A DNA stretch of 64,000 nucleotides from Alteromonadaceae bacterium BrNp21-10 (lineage in GTDB: Bacteria > Pseudomonadota > Gammaproteobacteria > Enterobacterales > Alteromonadaceae), in NCBI GenBank assembly GCA_030418115.1, contig JAUHQD010000011.1, positions 62,001-126,000 on the forward strand, given 5' to 3'. The translations under genes and the position numbers were made by a program. The notes beneath the pieces are model-generated. The model was not told the DNA's origin, searched no databases, and was given only the letters and a program-made list of their open reading frames with translations. This document shows, one piece after another, positions 25,906 through 35,148 of this stretch (position 1 is its first letter; each line of letters opens with the position of its first letter).

Positions 25906-25985
25906 CGGATAATTTATTTTTAAGATTTTTATACAACAGTAAACAGTTTAAAAATTAATTATTAAAAGATAATAACCAGAGAATT

Positions 25986-27479
25986 ATGCAGTCAGCAAAT
26001 ATTGAAAATATTGTTATTGTCGGCGGCGGTACCGCAGGTTGGATGGTCGCAGCGGCCATGGCCAATCGTTTACCTCAAAAGTTTTGCCGAATTACCCTTA
26101 TAGAGTCCGATGCCATTGGCACCGTCGGCGTGGGTGAATCCACCATCCCGCATATTCGCCAATTTAACGAAACCCTCGGTATTGATGAAAAAACCTTTGT
26201 GGAGAAAACGCACGCCACGGTTAAATTGGGGATAAAATTCAACGATTGGGCAGCCATAGGCGACAGTTATTTCCATCCCTTTGGTGAGCATGGAGAAATC
26301 ACTCAAGGAATCGATTTCCATCAATACTGGTTAAAAGCTCGGGCGATGGGCGAAAACCATGATCTCGAAGAATACTCGCTGGCGGCGATGGCGGCATTTG
26401 CCGGTAAATTTCCTTTATCAACACAAAATAAACCGACGGTTTTTGCCGATTACACTTATTCCTATCATATCGACGCCACTGCTTATGCGGCTTTTTTAAG
26501 TGAATACGCACAGCAACGGGGCGTTAAACGTATTGAAGGCAAAGTGGTGACTGTTGAACAGCACGCCAATGATTTTATAAAAAGTGTGACGTTGGAAAGT
26601 GGCGAATGTATTAGCGGTGACTTATTTATTGATTGCAGTGGTTTTCGTGGTTTATTGATTGATAAAACCTTAAAAACACCTTTCCTTGATTGGAGCCATT
26701 GGCTGCCCACCGATAGCGCAGTCGCCGTGCCTTGTGAGAGAACAGGGGCACTAAAGCCTTATACCCAAGCCACCGCACGAGTCAGCGGCTGGCAATGGCA
26801 AATCCCCTTGCAACACCGCATCGGCAATGGTCACGTTTTTACCAGCCACTTTTTAGATGACCAACAAGCTATTGATATTTTAATGAATTCGTTACCGGGA
26901 AAAGCCTTGGCCGATCCTAGAATTCTGCGTTTTAAAGCGGGCCGTCGTCAGTATTCATGGCAAAAAAACTGTGTGGCTATTGGCTTGTCATCTGGATTTT
27001 TAGAGCCCTTAGAATCCACCAGTATTTATTTAATCCAATTAGGCGTAAGCAAGTTACTGGAATTGTTTCCAGACAAGTCATGCCATCAAGCAGAAGTGGA
27101 TGAATATAATCGCAGTATTAGCCAGCAGTATGAGCTGATCCGTAATTTCATTATTTTACATTTTCACGTTAGCCAACGTAATGATTCACCATTCTGGGAA
27201 CATTGTCGCAACATGCCCATCCCCGATGAACTACAACACCTGTTAACCCTGTTTGCCGAATCAGGACGGACTGACATTGGTCAGTTTGGAGTATGGCCTG
27301 CAGTCTGTGTGGGTCAAGGGATTATTCCCAAACACCATGACGCTAGGCTCGATGCCATGAGTAATCAACAATTAGCGCAATTTATGGCCAACCATCGTCA
27401 AAAAATTCAACAAATGCTGAGCACCTTCCCCGATGCCGACGATTACATCAAAGAAGCCATTGCTAGGGGTGCCGCATGA
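25986..27479 (+). CDS. Tryptophan-halogenase-like flavoprotein
   Basis: A 497-residue protein of the flavin-dependent tryptophan halogenase family. It shows VGGGTAGWM (FAD site GxGxxG, from residue 13), GVGESTIP, K80 in the position of the PrnA catalytic Lys79 (VKLGIKF), the WxWxIP motif in GWQWQIPL, and GFLEPLESTS with E343 at the place of PrnA Glu346. So the residues for flavin-dependent halogenation are all present. In Alteromonadales and Caulobacterales such genes accompany glycan TonB receptors rather than natural-product clusters, and their substrate is unknown. It overlaps the next, related gene by ATGA. Confidence 0.9.
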   Translation: MQSANIENIVIVGGGTAGWMVAAAMANRLPQKFCRITLIESDAIGTVGVGESTIPHIRQFNETLGIDEKTFVEKTHATVKLGIKFNDWAAIGDSYFHPFGEHGEITQGIDFHQYWLKARAMGENHDLEEYSLAAMAAFAGKFPLSTQNKPTVFADYTYSYHIDATAYAAFLSEYAQQRGVKRIEGKVVTVEQHANDFIKSVTLESGECISGDLFIDCSGFRGLLIDKTLKTPFLDWSHWLPTDSAVAVPCERTGALKPYTQATARVSGWQWQIPLQHRIGNGHVFTSHFLDDQQAIDILMNSLPGKALADPRILRFKAGRRQYSWQKNCVAIGLSSGFLEPLESTSIYLIQLGVSKLLELFPDKSCHQAEVDEYNRSISQQYELIRNFIILHFHVSQRNDSPFWEHCRNMPIPDELQHLLTLFAESGRTDIGQFGVWPAVCVGQGIIPKHHDARLDAMSNQQLAQFMANHRQKIQQMLSTFPDADDYIKEAIARGAA

Positions 27480-28999
27480 GTTGGTCACAACAGCAATCAC
27501 AGAATAACGGCGCTATTGAGCAGATTGTAATAGTCGGTGCCGATGTTTTAGGCTGGTGCGCCGCGGTTGCTTTGGCACGAGGCCTTCAAGGGCAAAATGT
27601 GAGTATTACTGTTGTCGAATCAAGCCATAAAAAGTCCAATGGCAATGGTAATCACGGTGTTCACGATAATCAGGGGATTATTCACGCCAGCGCACACTTG
27701 TTTGATTTTCATCAATTACTGGGTATTCAAGACAAACAATTACTGGCTAAGGGTCAGGCAAAATTATGTTCTGGCAGCCAGTTTTTTAATTTTTCCCAAC
27801 AACACAACCAATATGTTGTTGGCTGCGAGAAAGCCCAACCCAGTTTTTGTAGCATTGAACTACATCATGTTTTGCAATGGTTAGGCATTGAGGATCCAAC
27901 ACCTTATTCCCTTAGTGGATTAGCCACAGAAAAAACACTATTAGCCCTGCCCACCGCCAACAGCGATGAAGTAACCGCTGGTTTTTCACCTAGGGTGAAT
28001 TTGGATGCCGCGACCTATCAGCGTTTTATGCAAGGTGCTGCGATCCATTTAGGTGTGATGCATCAACAGGCCGCAATTCAACAGATTGATTATCACGTAG
28101 ATAGTGGCTTTATCCAGCAATTAACCTTGACCAATGGCGAAACCTTGCAGGTCGATTTACTCGTCAATAATAGCCATGATGAGGCACTTTTTAGACCGAT
28201 AAATCAGCAACGTCAATTTAAAGACTGTCGTTCATTGTTAGCTTTTGATAGAAAAATAACGACAGTCAGCACTACCCAAAACCAAGCCAAACCTTATCAA
28301 CAATTTCATGCTACCGAGCATGGAGTCTGCGAACTGAATTTTATGCCAAGTCTGCACAGTGCAACCTTACATTATGCTGCGGAGCACACCAGTGATAAGC
28401 AAGCACAACAGCAGCTTGCTGCCCTGCTAGACCATGCTCAAATAGATAATGCCCAAGGCTTTGATGTGACTCATGTTAACGCTGGCTATAACACCAACTG
28501 CTTACACAAAAATTGTTTTGCTATCGGTGATAACGCCGGCTATTTGGGCACGTCACCTTTTAGCCAGTTGATCCTATTACAACGCAGCATAAGCAAATTA
28601 CTGGAGTTATTTCCTGGCAAGGCGTGCTTAGCCACCAATAGTGCCGAATTAAACCGACGCATCAACCAAGATTACCAACAGGCGCTGCACTATAGCTTAT
28701 TGATGCTCAACTTTAGCGAACAGCCAATACAATACTATTGGCAAGCACAGATAGAGCAATTACCTGAAGCACTACAGCAAAAAATTCGCTTATTCCGCAG
28801 TAGTGGTCGGGTTAGCAGCGAGCTTAATCCCTTAGTCTCTCGAGATCTTTGGATCACCATGCTGAAGTATAAAGTGCGTGACAATCGAGGTTACGAACCA
28901 GTACTCGATGCCTTAGATAAGCAAAAAGGTCTGCAGTTTTTACAACAACTTAAACAGCGCATCGCACAATGCTTAAGCCATTATCGCCCATATCAATAA
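27476..28999 (+). CDS. Degenerate halogenase-like flavoprotein paralog
   Basis: A 507-residue relative of the preceding gene that has lost most catalytic motifs. The FAD loop reads VGADVLGW instead of VGGGTAGW. In an ungapped alignment from LGIQDK, the catalytic lysine becomes cysteine. No WxWxIP is present, and the GFLEPLEST motif is replaced by GYLGTSPFSQ. The fold is still evident from INQDYQQALHYSLLMLNF and SISKLLELFPGKACL, which parallel its neighbour. The frame is intact and translationally coupled (ATGA overlap), so it is probably a maintained non-catalytic partner rather than a pseudogene. A heteromeric complex with the upstream protein is a reasonable guess. Confidence 0.8.
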   Translation: MSWSQQQSQNNGAIEQIVIVGADVLGWCAAVALARGLQGQNVSITVVESSHKKSNGNGNHGVHDNQGIIHASAHLFDFHQLLGIQDKQLLAKGQAKLCSGSQFFNFSQQHNQYVVGCEKAQPSFCSIELHHVLQWLGIEDPTPYSLSGLATEKTLLALPTANSDEVTAGFSPRVNLDAATYQRFMQGAAIHLGVMHQQAAIQQIDYHVDSGFIQQLTLTNGETLQVDLLVNNSHDEALFRPINQQRQFKDCRSLLAFDRKITTVSTTQNQAKPYQQFHATEHGVCELNFMPSLHSATLHYAAEHTSDKQAQQQLAALLDHAQIDNAQGFDVTHVNAGYNTNCLHKNCFAIGDNAGYLGTSPFSQLILLQRSISKLLELFPGKACLATNSAELNRRINQDYQQALHYSLLMLNFSEQPIQYYWQAQIEQLPEALQQKIRLFRSSGRVSSELNPLVSRDLWITMLKYKVRDNRGYEPVLDALDKQKGLQFLQQLKQRIAQCLSHYRPYQ

Positions 29000-29088
29000 A
29001 CGTAATTTTGTTAAGGATTTGTGATATTAATTCATTGAATTATCAGACCTATTTAGACAAAGTTAATTTTCAGAAAACCGAGAACATT

Positions 29089-30861
29089 ATGACCAAACCA
29101 ATCAGTACAATATTGACTAATACTTTACAGCTCAGCCGCGTTGTAGTTGCCGGACTCCTCATTGGCGCAACACTTAGTGCTTGTCAATCAACGGTGTTAA
29201 CATCAGTCGAGCAAAAATCAGAACACAACAGCAGTAAACCGCTACCACAAATTGTCAGCCAAAACGGCAAACATGCTTTTATGGTGGATGGTAAGCCGTT
29301 TTTGCTACTCGGTGCGCAAACCAATAATTCCGCTAACTACCCCCACGCATTGCAGGATGTATGGCCAGTAGTCAAAGACATGCACGCCAACTTACTGGCT
29401 ATCCCCGTGGCGTGGGAACAAATCGAGCCGGTGGAAGGCCAGTTTGATTTCAGTTTTCTTGATGCTTTAATCAAAGAAGCTCGTGAAAACAACGTGCGTT
29501 TAAATCTATTGTGGTTTGCTACGTGGAAAAACAACGCCCCACACTATGCGCCAAACTGGGTTAAGTTAGACAATCAACGCTTCCCTCGGGTAGTTAAAAA
29601 AGACGGTGATACTCTAAACTCCATGTCGCCACTGGGTAAAAATACCTTAGAGGCAGACAAAAAGGCCTTTTTGCGTTTAATGGCGTATTTACGTGATCAC
29701 GATAAAGGACACCAAGTCATTATGGTGCAGGTGCAAAATGAAGTGGGCACCTATGGCGCAAAACGCGACTTTTCCCCTATGGCGCAAGCGGTGTTTGAGC
29801 AAGCAGTGCCAACTGAGCTAACCAGTGGGCTTGGGGTTAAAAATGGCACTTGGACAGAGGTATTTGCTAAGGATGCCGATGAGTTTTTCCACGCCTGGCA
29901 TATTGGCCGCTATGTAGAGACCATAGCTTCCGCTGGTAAAGCGGTGAAAAATTTGCCGATGAATGTCAATGTGGCGTTGCGTAATCCGTTCCACCCAGGT
30001 GATGGTTATTCCATGGGTGGGCCAACCGATAACGTGATTGATCTATGGAAAATCGCCGCCCCCAGTATTGATATGATTTCCCCTGATATTTACTTCCGCG
30101 ATCACAAAACCGTCAGCAAAGTCTTAGAGCTGTATTCCCGCGCTGATAATGCGTTATATGTTTCAGAAATTGGTAACGACCAACCCTACGCTCGTTATTT
30201 TTTCTCCACATTAGGTGAGCAAGGCATTGGTTTTGCGCCCTTTGGTATGGATTACACCGACTACGCCAATTACCCCTTAGGTGCCAAAGAAGTCAATGCG
30301 GCCACCATTGCGCCCTTTGCCGAAAACTACAAATTAATGGCACCTTGGGCATCAGAATGGGCGCGCCTGAGTTTTGAGTCCGAGGTCTGGGGTGTTTCTG
30401 AGCCTGTTGATAGCTTTGGCGAGAAGCAAAGCTTATGGAATGCCAAACTCACTGACGAATCCGTTAGCGAACAACAAAAGCAACAGGCTAAACAAGATAA
30501 GGCCAAAGCCTTAACCCAACACCTTGATTTAGGTTTATGGGATGCTGAAGTCACCTATGGTCGTAAGATGTTCTGGATCGACCCACCAGTGGGTAATAGC
30601 CCGGCGTCTGGTGGCGCACTGATCGCCAAACTCAGTGATAACGAATATTTAATCACCGCCTATCGCGCCCGTGTTGAGTTTTTACCCTCCGCCGAATTAG
30701 CTGGTAAAAAATACATAATTGAGCGGGTTGAAGAAGGCCATTTTGAAGATGGCAAATGGGTGTTTGAACGAGTATGGAACGGTGACCAAACCGACTGGGG
30801 GCTGAACTTCACTTCACAACAACATATTCTGAAAGTAAAAATGGCGGCTTATCAGCCCTAA
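29089..30861 (+). CDS. GH35 beta-galactosidase lipoprotein (DUF5597)
   Basis: A 590-residue protein with a lipoprotein signal (GLLIGATLSAC, lipobox LSAC). The catalytic barrel begins at FMVDGKPFLLLGAQTNNSA, and VQVQNEVGTYG contains the acid/base E218. The C-terminal third (KMFWIDPPVGNSPASGGALI onward) is the DUF5597 beta domain seen in this GH35 subgroup. Cellvibrio japonicus Bgl35A, of the same architecture, removes galactose from xyloglucan oligosaccharides and lies near a GH95 gene. The frame is open from 28969, but the ATG at 29089 gives the lipoprotein signal. Probably anchored facing the periplasm. It acts after GH95 has removed fucose. Confidence 0.88.
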   Translation: MTKPISTILTNTLQLSRVVVAGLLIGATLSACQSTVLTSVEQKSEHNSSKPLPQIVSQNGKHAFMVDGKPFLLLGAQTNNSANYPHALQDVWPVVKDMHANLLAIPVAWEQIEPVEGQFDFSFLDALIKEARENNVRLNLLWFATWKNNAPHYAPNWVKLDNQRFPRVVKKDGDTLNSMSPLGKNTLEADKKAFLRLMAYLRDHDKGHQVIMVQVQNEVGTYGAKRDFSPMAQAVFEQAVPTELTSGLGVKNGTWTEVFAKDADEFFHAWHIGRYVETIASAGKAVKNLPMNVNVALRNPFHPGDGYSMGGPTDNVIDLWKIAAPSIDMISPDIYFRDHKTVSKVLELYSRADNALYVSEIGNDQPYARYFFSTLGEQGIGFAPFGMDYTDYANYPLGAKEVNAATIAPFAENYKLMAPWASEWARLSFESEVWGVSEPVDSFGEKQSLWNAKLTDESVSEQQKQQAKQDKAKALTQHLDLGLWDAEVTYGRKMFWIDPPVGNSPASGGALIAKLSDNEYLITAYRARVEFLPSAELAGKKYIIERVEEGHFEDGKWVFERVWNGDQTDWGLNFTSQQHILKVKMAAYQP

Positions 30862-30904
30862 CTTAGCGAAACCATGTATTAAATCAGATTTAAAAGGATC
30901 AACT

Positions 30905-32248
30905 ATGTTCGTCAATTCAAGAAAAAACACTTTAGCTGGGATAATGTTCACCTGTTTCCTGCTGCCACTAGCCGGATGTTCAAACACCACAACAGAGTCC
31001 AACGCGGCGCTGTTAGTGCAACAACAGCAATTAGCCGATATTCCTTTATTTTCAGCCAATATTGCTATTGACCAGCAACCCCATAGATTATCAATCAGTA
31101 TTCCCGAGCAAAGCAAAATCATCAGCAGTGCATTTACAGAGGTTGATAATAAAACCTTAAACGCCGCCATCATTGTTGATGAACACACGGCTAAAAGCGC
31201 ATTAGCCCTGAGCCTAAACGATACATGGCGAGGTAGTTTACATATAGATACCGATGAGCCGTTAAATTTAAACGCTTATATGACAACCGGCAGCATTGAT
31301 TTAGATATCAATGTGCAACAATTCTACAAAACCGCACTGGATATTGTCATGGACTGTGGACCAGACTGTGAATCCTCGGTGCGTTTGCGGGAATGGGCCT
31401 TGTCCGCCAAAGAGCAAGGCTGGCAAAAACTATCTATTCCCCTCACTTGTTTTATGCAAGATAACGCCAACTTTGCTCACGTGAAGCGACCTATTACGTT
31501 GCAGATGGGCGGCAAAGGTCAATTAACTATCGCTTCAATTAACATTAAGGCTACAGGGCCAAGTAATTTCCAATGCCCTGATAAAGCCACATTAACCACT
31601 ACCCCTGATATTTTAAATGAATACTGGGCGGTTGATTGGTGGATGCCCCGTCATAAAGAAAAAGTGGCAATAGCACAGCAAGGTAATATTGATTTACTAA
31701 TGATTGGTGACTCCATTACCCATGGCTGGGAAAATCACGGTAAAGAAGTGTGGCAAAAACATTTCGGCGACATTCAGACTCTTAACATTGGCTTTAGTGG
31801 TGATCGCACCGAGAATGTCATTTGGCGCTTACAACATAATACCGTTGATGGTATTAACCCCAAGCTAGCTGTGATGATGATTGGTACCAATAACACCGGC
31901 CATCGATTTGATAAACCTGAATATATTGCCAATGGTGTTAAAGCGATTATCGATGACTTAGCCGTCCGTCTACCTAAAACCCCATTATTGTTACTGGCCA
32001 TATTCCCACGCTCCGCCAGCGCGGACGACAAGTTACGCATCAATAATGAGCAGACCAATGTGTTATTAAAGGCACTGGCTCAGCAATATCCCCAAGTAGA
32101 ATTCGCTAATTTCAATGCCGCATTTTTAACCGAAGGTGGCACCTTAACCAAAGAAATCATGCCGGACCTACTACACCCCCACGCTGAGGGTTATGAAATC
32201 TGGGCAAATCAATTAGAACCCTTTATTGATCAATATTTAAAAAAATAG
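30905..32248 (+). CDS. Lipoprotein esterase: Exop_C-like domain fused to SGNH hydrolase
   Basis: A 447-residue lipoprotein (LLPLAGCSN) with two parts. Residues 40-220 resemble the C-terminal Exop_C-type beta-sandwich of ExoP-like GH3 glucosidases: CGPDC, then WQKLSIPLTCFMQDNANF and VKRPITLQMGGKGQLTIAS. Residues 230-445 are an SGNH/GDSL esterase: MIGDSITHGW (Ser), GFSGDRTENVIWRL (Gly), MIGTNNTG (Asn) and DLLHPHAEGY (Asp/His). The esterase half most resembles acetylhydrolases of the PAF type, so deacetylation of acetylated xyloglucan is likely. The first part is probably glycan-binding. It starts 43 bp after the GH35 gene. Confidence 0.82.
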   Translation: MFVNSRKNTLAGIMFTCFLLPLAGCSNTTTESNAALLVQQQQLADIPLFSANIAIDQQPHRLSISIPEQSKIISSAFTEVDNKTLNAAIIVDEHTAKSALALSLNDTWRGSLHIDTDEPLNLNAYMTTGSIDLDINVQQFYKTALDIVMDCGPDCESSVRLREWALSAKEQGWQKLSIPLTCFMQDNANFAHVKRPITLQMGGKGQLTIASINIKATGPSNFQCPDKATLTTTPDILNEYWAVDWWMPRHKEKVAIAQQGNIDLLMIGDSITHGWENHGKEVWQKHFGDIQTLNIGFSGDRTENVIWRLQHNTVDGINPKLAVMMIGTNNTGHRFDKPEYIANGVKAIIDDLAVRLPKTPLLLLAIFPRSASADDKLRINNEQTNVLLKALAQQYPQVEFANFNAAFLTEGGTLTKEIMPDLLHPHAEGYEIWANQLEPFIDQYLKK

Positions 32249-32310
32249 AATTTATGCGAGCCAATTAACTTACTGATTAATTGGCGAGACTTACCTGTAT
32301 GGAGTTGACA

Positions 32311-33762
32311 ATGTTGAAATTTTTTCGTGGATTAATGTTAATGCTGGGATGCATCGTCATAACAGCGTGTGGTAGCAGTAGCGGAGGCGGCTCTAGTCCG
32401 CCCAAAGATCCCCCCCCAAGTACTACCTTAAGCGTCAGCCCAACCAGTATTGAGGTCGACTCAACTAACAACACTCAAGATTTTAGCATCAGCACTAATA
32501 CAAACTGGAGCGCCAGTACTACAGCCACTTGGTTAACCCTAAGCGCAACTACAGGTAACGGCAGTAGCGATATCACTATTACCGCCACTACCAATAATAC
32601 TGACCAAGCTCGCAGTACAGATATTGTGATTAGCGCCGGTGCGTTAACTGCCACCATTCAAGCCAATCAAGATGCGACTGACGATAGCTTTAGTTACGAC
32701 ATTGCCCCAGATGCCACCGATATGCGTGAGTTAGCCAGCACCGAATTCACCGCTTTGATGGGTGTCGGTTTTAATATTGGTAATTCTTTAGAAGCCGTGG
32801 GCGGTGAAACCGCTTGGGGTAACCCGATGATTTCTGAAGCCCTAATAGATGCCATTAAAGCCGCGGGGTTTAAATCCATTCGTTTGCCAGTGGCTTGGAG
32901 CCAGTTTAGCGACGAAACCAACTTCGTCATCAAAAATGAATGGATGGATAGAGTTGAGCAAGTGGTCAGCTATGCCATTAGCCAAGATTTAATTGTAATG
33001 ATGAATATCCATTGGGATGGCGGCTGGATGCAACCTACAGCAGGCGAAAAAGATTACGTCAATCATCGTCTGGATATCATGTGGCGACAGATTGCCATTC
33101 GCTTTCGAGATTATGATGATCGCCTACTGTTTGCCGGTACCAATGAAGTCATGGTCGAAGGTGATTATGGTACCCCGACCGAAGAATATTATTCCGCACA
33201 AAATAGCTTCAATCAGACATTTGTTACCACAGTACGTAAAACCGGGGGTCGCAACGCTTATCGACAACTCATCGTACAGGGCTTTAATACCAATATTGAC
33301 CACACCATTAATTATGCCGTGGTGCCTACTGACGTTATTAATAATCGTTTAATGATGGAAGTACATTTTTACGACCCATACAACTTCACCCTCAATGCCA
33401 ATAGCAATCTCACTCAATGGGGTGCTAATGCCACTGACGGTAGTAAGGCTGAAAGTTGGGCTAATGAAGCTTATATTGATAGTCAATTTTTGGCCATGCG
33501 CAGCCATTTTCATGACCAAGGTGTAGGGCTGATTTTAGGTGAATACGGTGCAATCTCGCGCACCGAAGATCCTGATCATGAAGCCTATCGACTAGACTGG
33601 AATCGCTATGTGACTAAAGCCGCCGTAGACATGAATATGGTGCCGTTTTACTGGGACAATGGCGATAGTGGTAATCATGGCTTTGCCTTATTTAACCGTG
33701 CTACGGCCGCGCAAATTGCGCCGGATCTTATCCAAGCCATTGTTGCAGCTGACAGCGAATAA
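32311..33762 (+). CDS. BACON-GH5 endo-beta-glucanase (probable xyloglucanase) lipoprotein
   Basis: A 483-residue lipoprotein (GCIVITACGSS). A Gly/Ser/Pro linker is followed by a BACON domain (about 35-120: LSVSPTSIEVDS, FSISTNTNWSAS, WLTLSATTGNGS). The rest is a GH5 barrel with a subfamily-4-like GVGFNIGNSLEA, FKSIRLPVAW, FAGTNEVM (acid/base E279), MEVHFYDPYNF and LGEYGA (nucleophile E411). The BACON-plus-GH5_4 order is that of BoGH5A, the cell-surface xyloglucanase of Bacteroides ovatus. The start at 32311 is chosen because GGAG lies 6 bases upstream. It is expected to cut the xyloglucan backbone outside the cell. Licheninase or other beta-glucanase activity cannot be excluded. Confidence 0.9.
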   Translation: MLKFFRGLMLMLGCIVITACGSSSGGGSSPPKDPPPSTTLSVSPTSIEVDSTNNTQDFSISTNTNWSASTTATWLTLSATTGNGSSDITITATTNNTDQARSTDIVISAGALTATIQANQDATDDSFSYDIAPDATDMRELASTEFTALMGVGFNIGNSLEAVGGETAWGNPMISEALIDAIKAAGFKSIRLPVAWSQFSDETNFVIKNEWMDRVEQVVSYAISQDLIVMMNIHWDGGWMQPTAGEKDYVNHRLDIMWRQIAIRFRDYDDRLLFAGTNEVMVEGDYGTPTEEYYSAQNSFNQTFVTTVRKTGGRNAYRQLIVQGFNTNIDHTINYAVVPTDVINNRLMMEVHFYDPYNFTLNANSNLTQWGANATDGSKAESWANEAYIDSQFLAMRSHFHDQGVGLILGEYGAISRTEDPDHEAYRLDWNRYVTKAAVDMNMVPFYWDNGDSGNHGFALFNRATAAQIAPDLIQAIVAADSE

Positions 33763-33777
33763 CCGATCTGCAACTAA

Positions 33778-33807
33778 AACCACCGCCCCTCTTAGCTGGC
33801 GGTGGTT
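33778..33807 (+). terminator. GC-rich hairpin after the GH5 gene
   Basis: AACCACCGCC and GGCGGTGGTT pair over 10 bp around a 10-base loop, 16 bp after the GH5 stop. No U-tract follows, so it is a partial terminator or mRNA-stabilising structure. Confidence 0.6.
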
Positions 33808-33891
33808 CTACCCCATTTATAATACTATTAATCTGATAGCAAATGGGCTTACCCTTAGCCTCACCGATAACAGTTTGTCAGGAAAGTAAAA

Positions 33892-34719
33892 ATGCCTTTA
33901 GTTTATGCAACACTCCCTCAGCGCTTTAGTGTTTTGATGAGGATGTTACTCATTAGTCACCTTTTGTTTAGTGCCACCACATTAGCCAATGAAGAACCCA
34001 CCATGCAACAGAACAATAGCATGCAACTATTTATGGCTGGTGATTCTACTATGGCCATTAAAGACCCGAAAGATTACCCAGAAACAGGTTGGGGTGTGCC
34101 CTTTGCGACTTTTTTTGCTGACAACGTTACTGTTGTTAATGGCGCTAAAAATGGTCGAAGCACCCGAACTTTTATTGAAGAAGGTCTGTGGCAACAGATT
34201 ATGGAGCAATTGCAGCCGGGTGATTATGTGCTTATCCAGTTTGGTCACAATGATGAAGTTGAAAAGAAAACCGACCGTTACACTACGCCAGAGCAATATA
34301 CCGCCAACCTAACTCGCTTTATCAACGATGTTCGTAGCAAAGACGCTCACCCTATTCTGCTTACGCCGATTATTCGCCGCTATTTTAATGATCAAGGCCA
34401 ATTGCAAGCGACACATCCCTATTCAACTTTAGTCCACAACGTGGCCAAACAAACCAAAGTAGATTTTATTGATTTAGAAAAGCTCACCCATGATCATTTC
34501 CAAGCCTTAGGCGACGAAGACTCAGTATTACGCTTTATGCATATTCAACCAGACTTACACCCCAACTACCCCTACGGCGTAAAAGACAATACTCATTTAA
34601 ATCGCCTTGGTGCTCGTGAAGTCGCGCAATTAGTATTAACCGACTTAAAGCAACATCAGCATCCATTACTACAATGGTTACGCAAGGTTGATCCTAAACA
34701 CCTTAAACTCAAATACTGA
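33892..34719 (+). CDS. CE12-like rhamnogalacturonan/xylan acetylesterase
   Basis: A 275-residue secreted SGNH hydrolase of the RgaE-like group: FMAGDSTMA (catalytic Ser), GWGVPFATF, NGAKNGRSTRTF (Gly), YVLIQFGHNDE (Asn) and DNTHLNRLGA (Asp and His). A signal peptide ends near TTLANEEP. CE12 esterases remove acetyl groups from pectin or xylan. Here it closes the glycan locus, and its likely job is to clear acetylated side chains that block the GH35/GH95 enzymes or co-occurring pectin. AGGAAAG precedes the ATG. The substrate is uncertain within the family. Confidence 0.85.
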   Translation: MPLVYATLPQRFSVLMRMLLISHLLFSATTLANEEPTMQQNNSMQLFMAGDSTMAIKDPKDYPETGWGVPFATFFADNVTVVNGAKNGRSTRTFIEEGLWQQIMEQLQPGDYVLIQFGHNDEVEKKTDRYTTPEQYTANLTRFINDVRSKDAHPILLTPIIRRYFNDQGQLQATHPYSTLVHNVAKQTKVDFIDLEKLTHDHFQALGDEDSVLRFMHIQPDLHPNYPYGVKDNTHLNRLGAREVAQLVLTDLKQHQHPLLQWLRKVDPKHLKLKY

Positions 34720-35148
34720 GTTTTGTATTAGGCTTGCGCACTGACCATTGAGGGAGGATATTGAGGGAGGATAAAACGATGAATGAGAATTCAACATTGA
34801 TTCCATTCAATGGTCAGATCGTCATCAAGCACATATACTGTTGTAACATATTGGTCAATTAGTAGTAACGAACTGCGGTTATGGATCTAGCCATTCGATT
34901 AGATTTCCATTGCAATTAAAGCCTATTCAGCTAAATATAGGTACTGTAATTCAGTCGCTTTAAGGTTTAGGTCAACGAGTTAGGTAACGTTTTAGTTCTA
35001 GAATGTAAGAGCAATACGACTAATAAACCCAATAAAATACGAATGGCTTTAATTACAGATAAACAGAAATGATGTGGGTAATTGTTTGAGTCCTCAATTT
35101 ACCTCATCATTAATATTGTTAATGCCAATATACTGGTGACCCTTGACG
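34720..35148. other. Intergenic region with repeats and a short ORF
   Basis: About 430 bp. It contains a tandem 13-bp repeat TTGAGGGAGGATA (34748-34760, 34761-34773). A 10-bp inverted pair CTGACCATTG (34741-34750) / CAATGGTCAG (34808-34817) encloses it. A short frame starts behind the second repeat. The remaining 280 bp shows no gene or convincing hairpin. Confidence 0.6.
34779..34862 (+). CDS. Possible 27-aa peptide or gene remnant
   Basis: ATG preceded by GGGAGGAT (a near-ideal ribosome site formed by the tandem repeat) opens MNENSTLIPFNGQIVIKHIY plus seven residues and a stop. The LIPFNGQ start resembles the N-terminus of phage antirepressor-like proteins, so it may be a truncated remnant. 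The second arm of the inverted repeat falls within it. Weak evidence. Confidence 0.25.
   Translation: MNENSTLIPFNGQIVIKHIYCCNILVN

Noticed and set aside
25986-28999. A halogenated natural-product biosynthesis cluster
   Set aside because: No synthetase, synthase or tryptophan-pathway genes nearby; the genomic company is a glycan-uptake locus.
27476-28999. Second halogenase-like gene as a pseudogene
   Set aside because: The 507-codon frame is intact and coupled to the upstream gene, so it is kept as a divergent coding gene.
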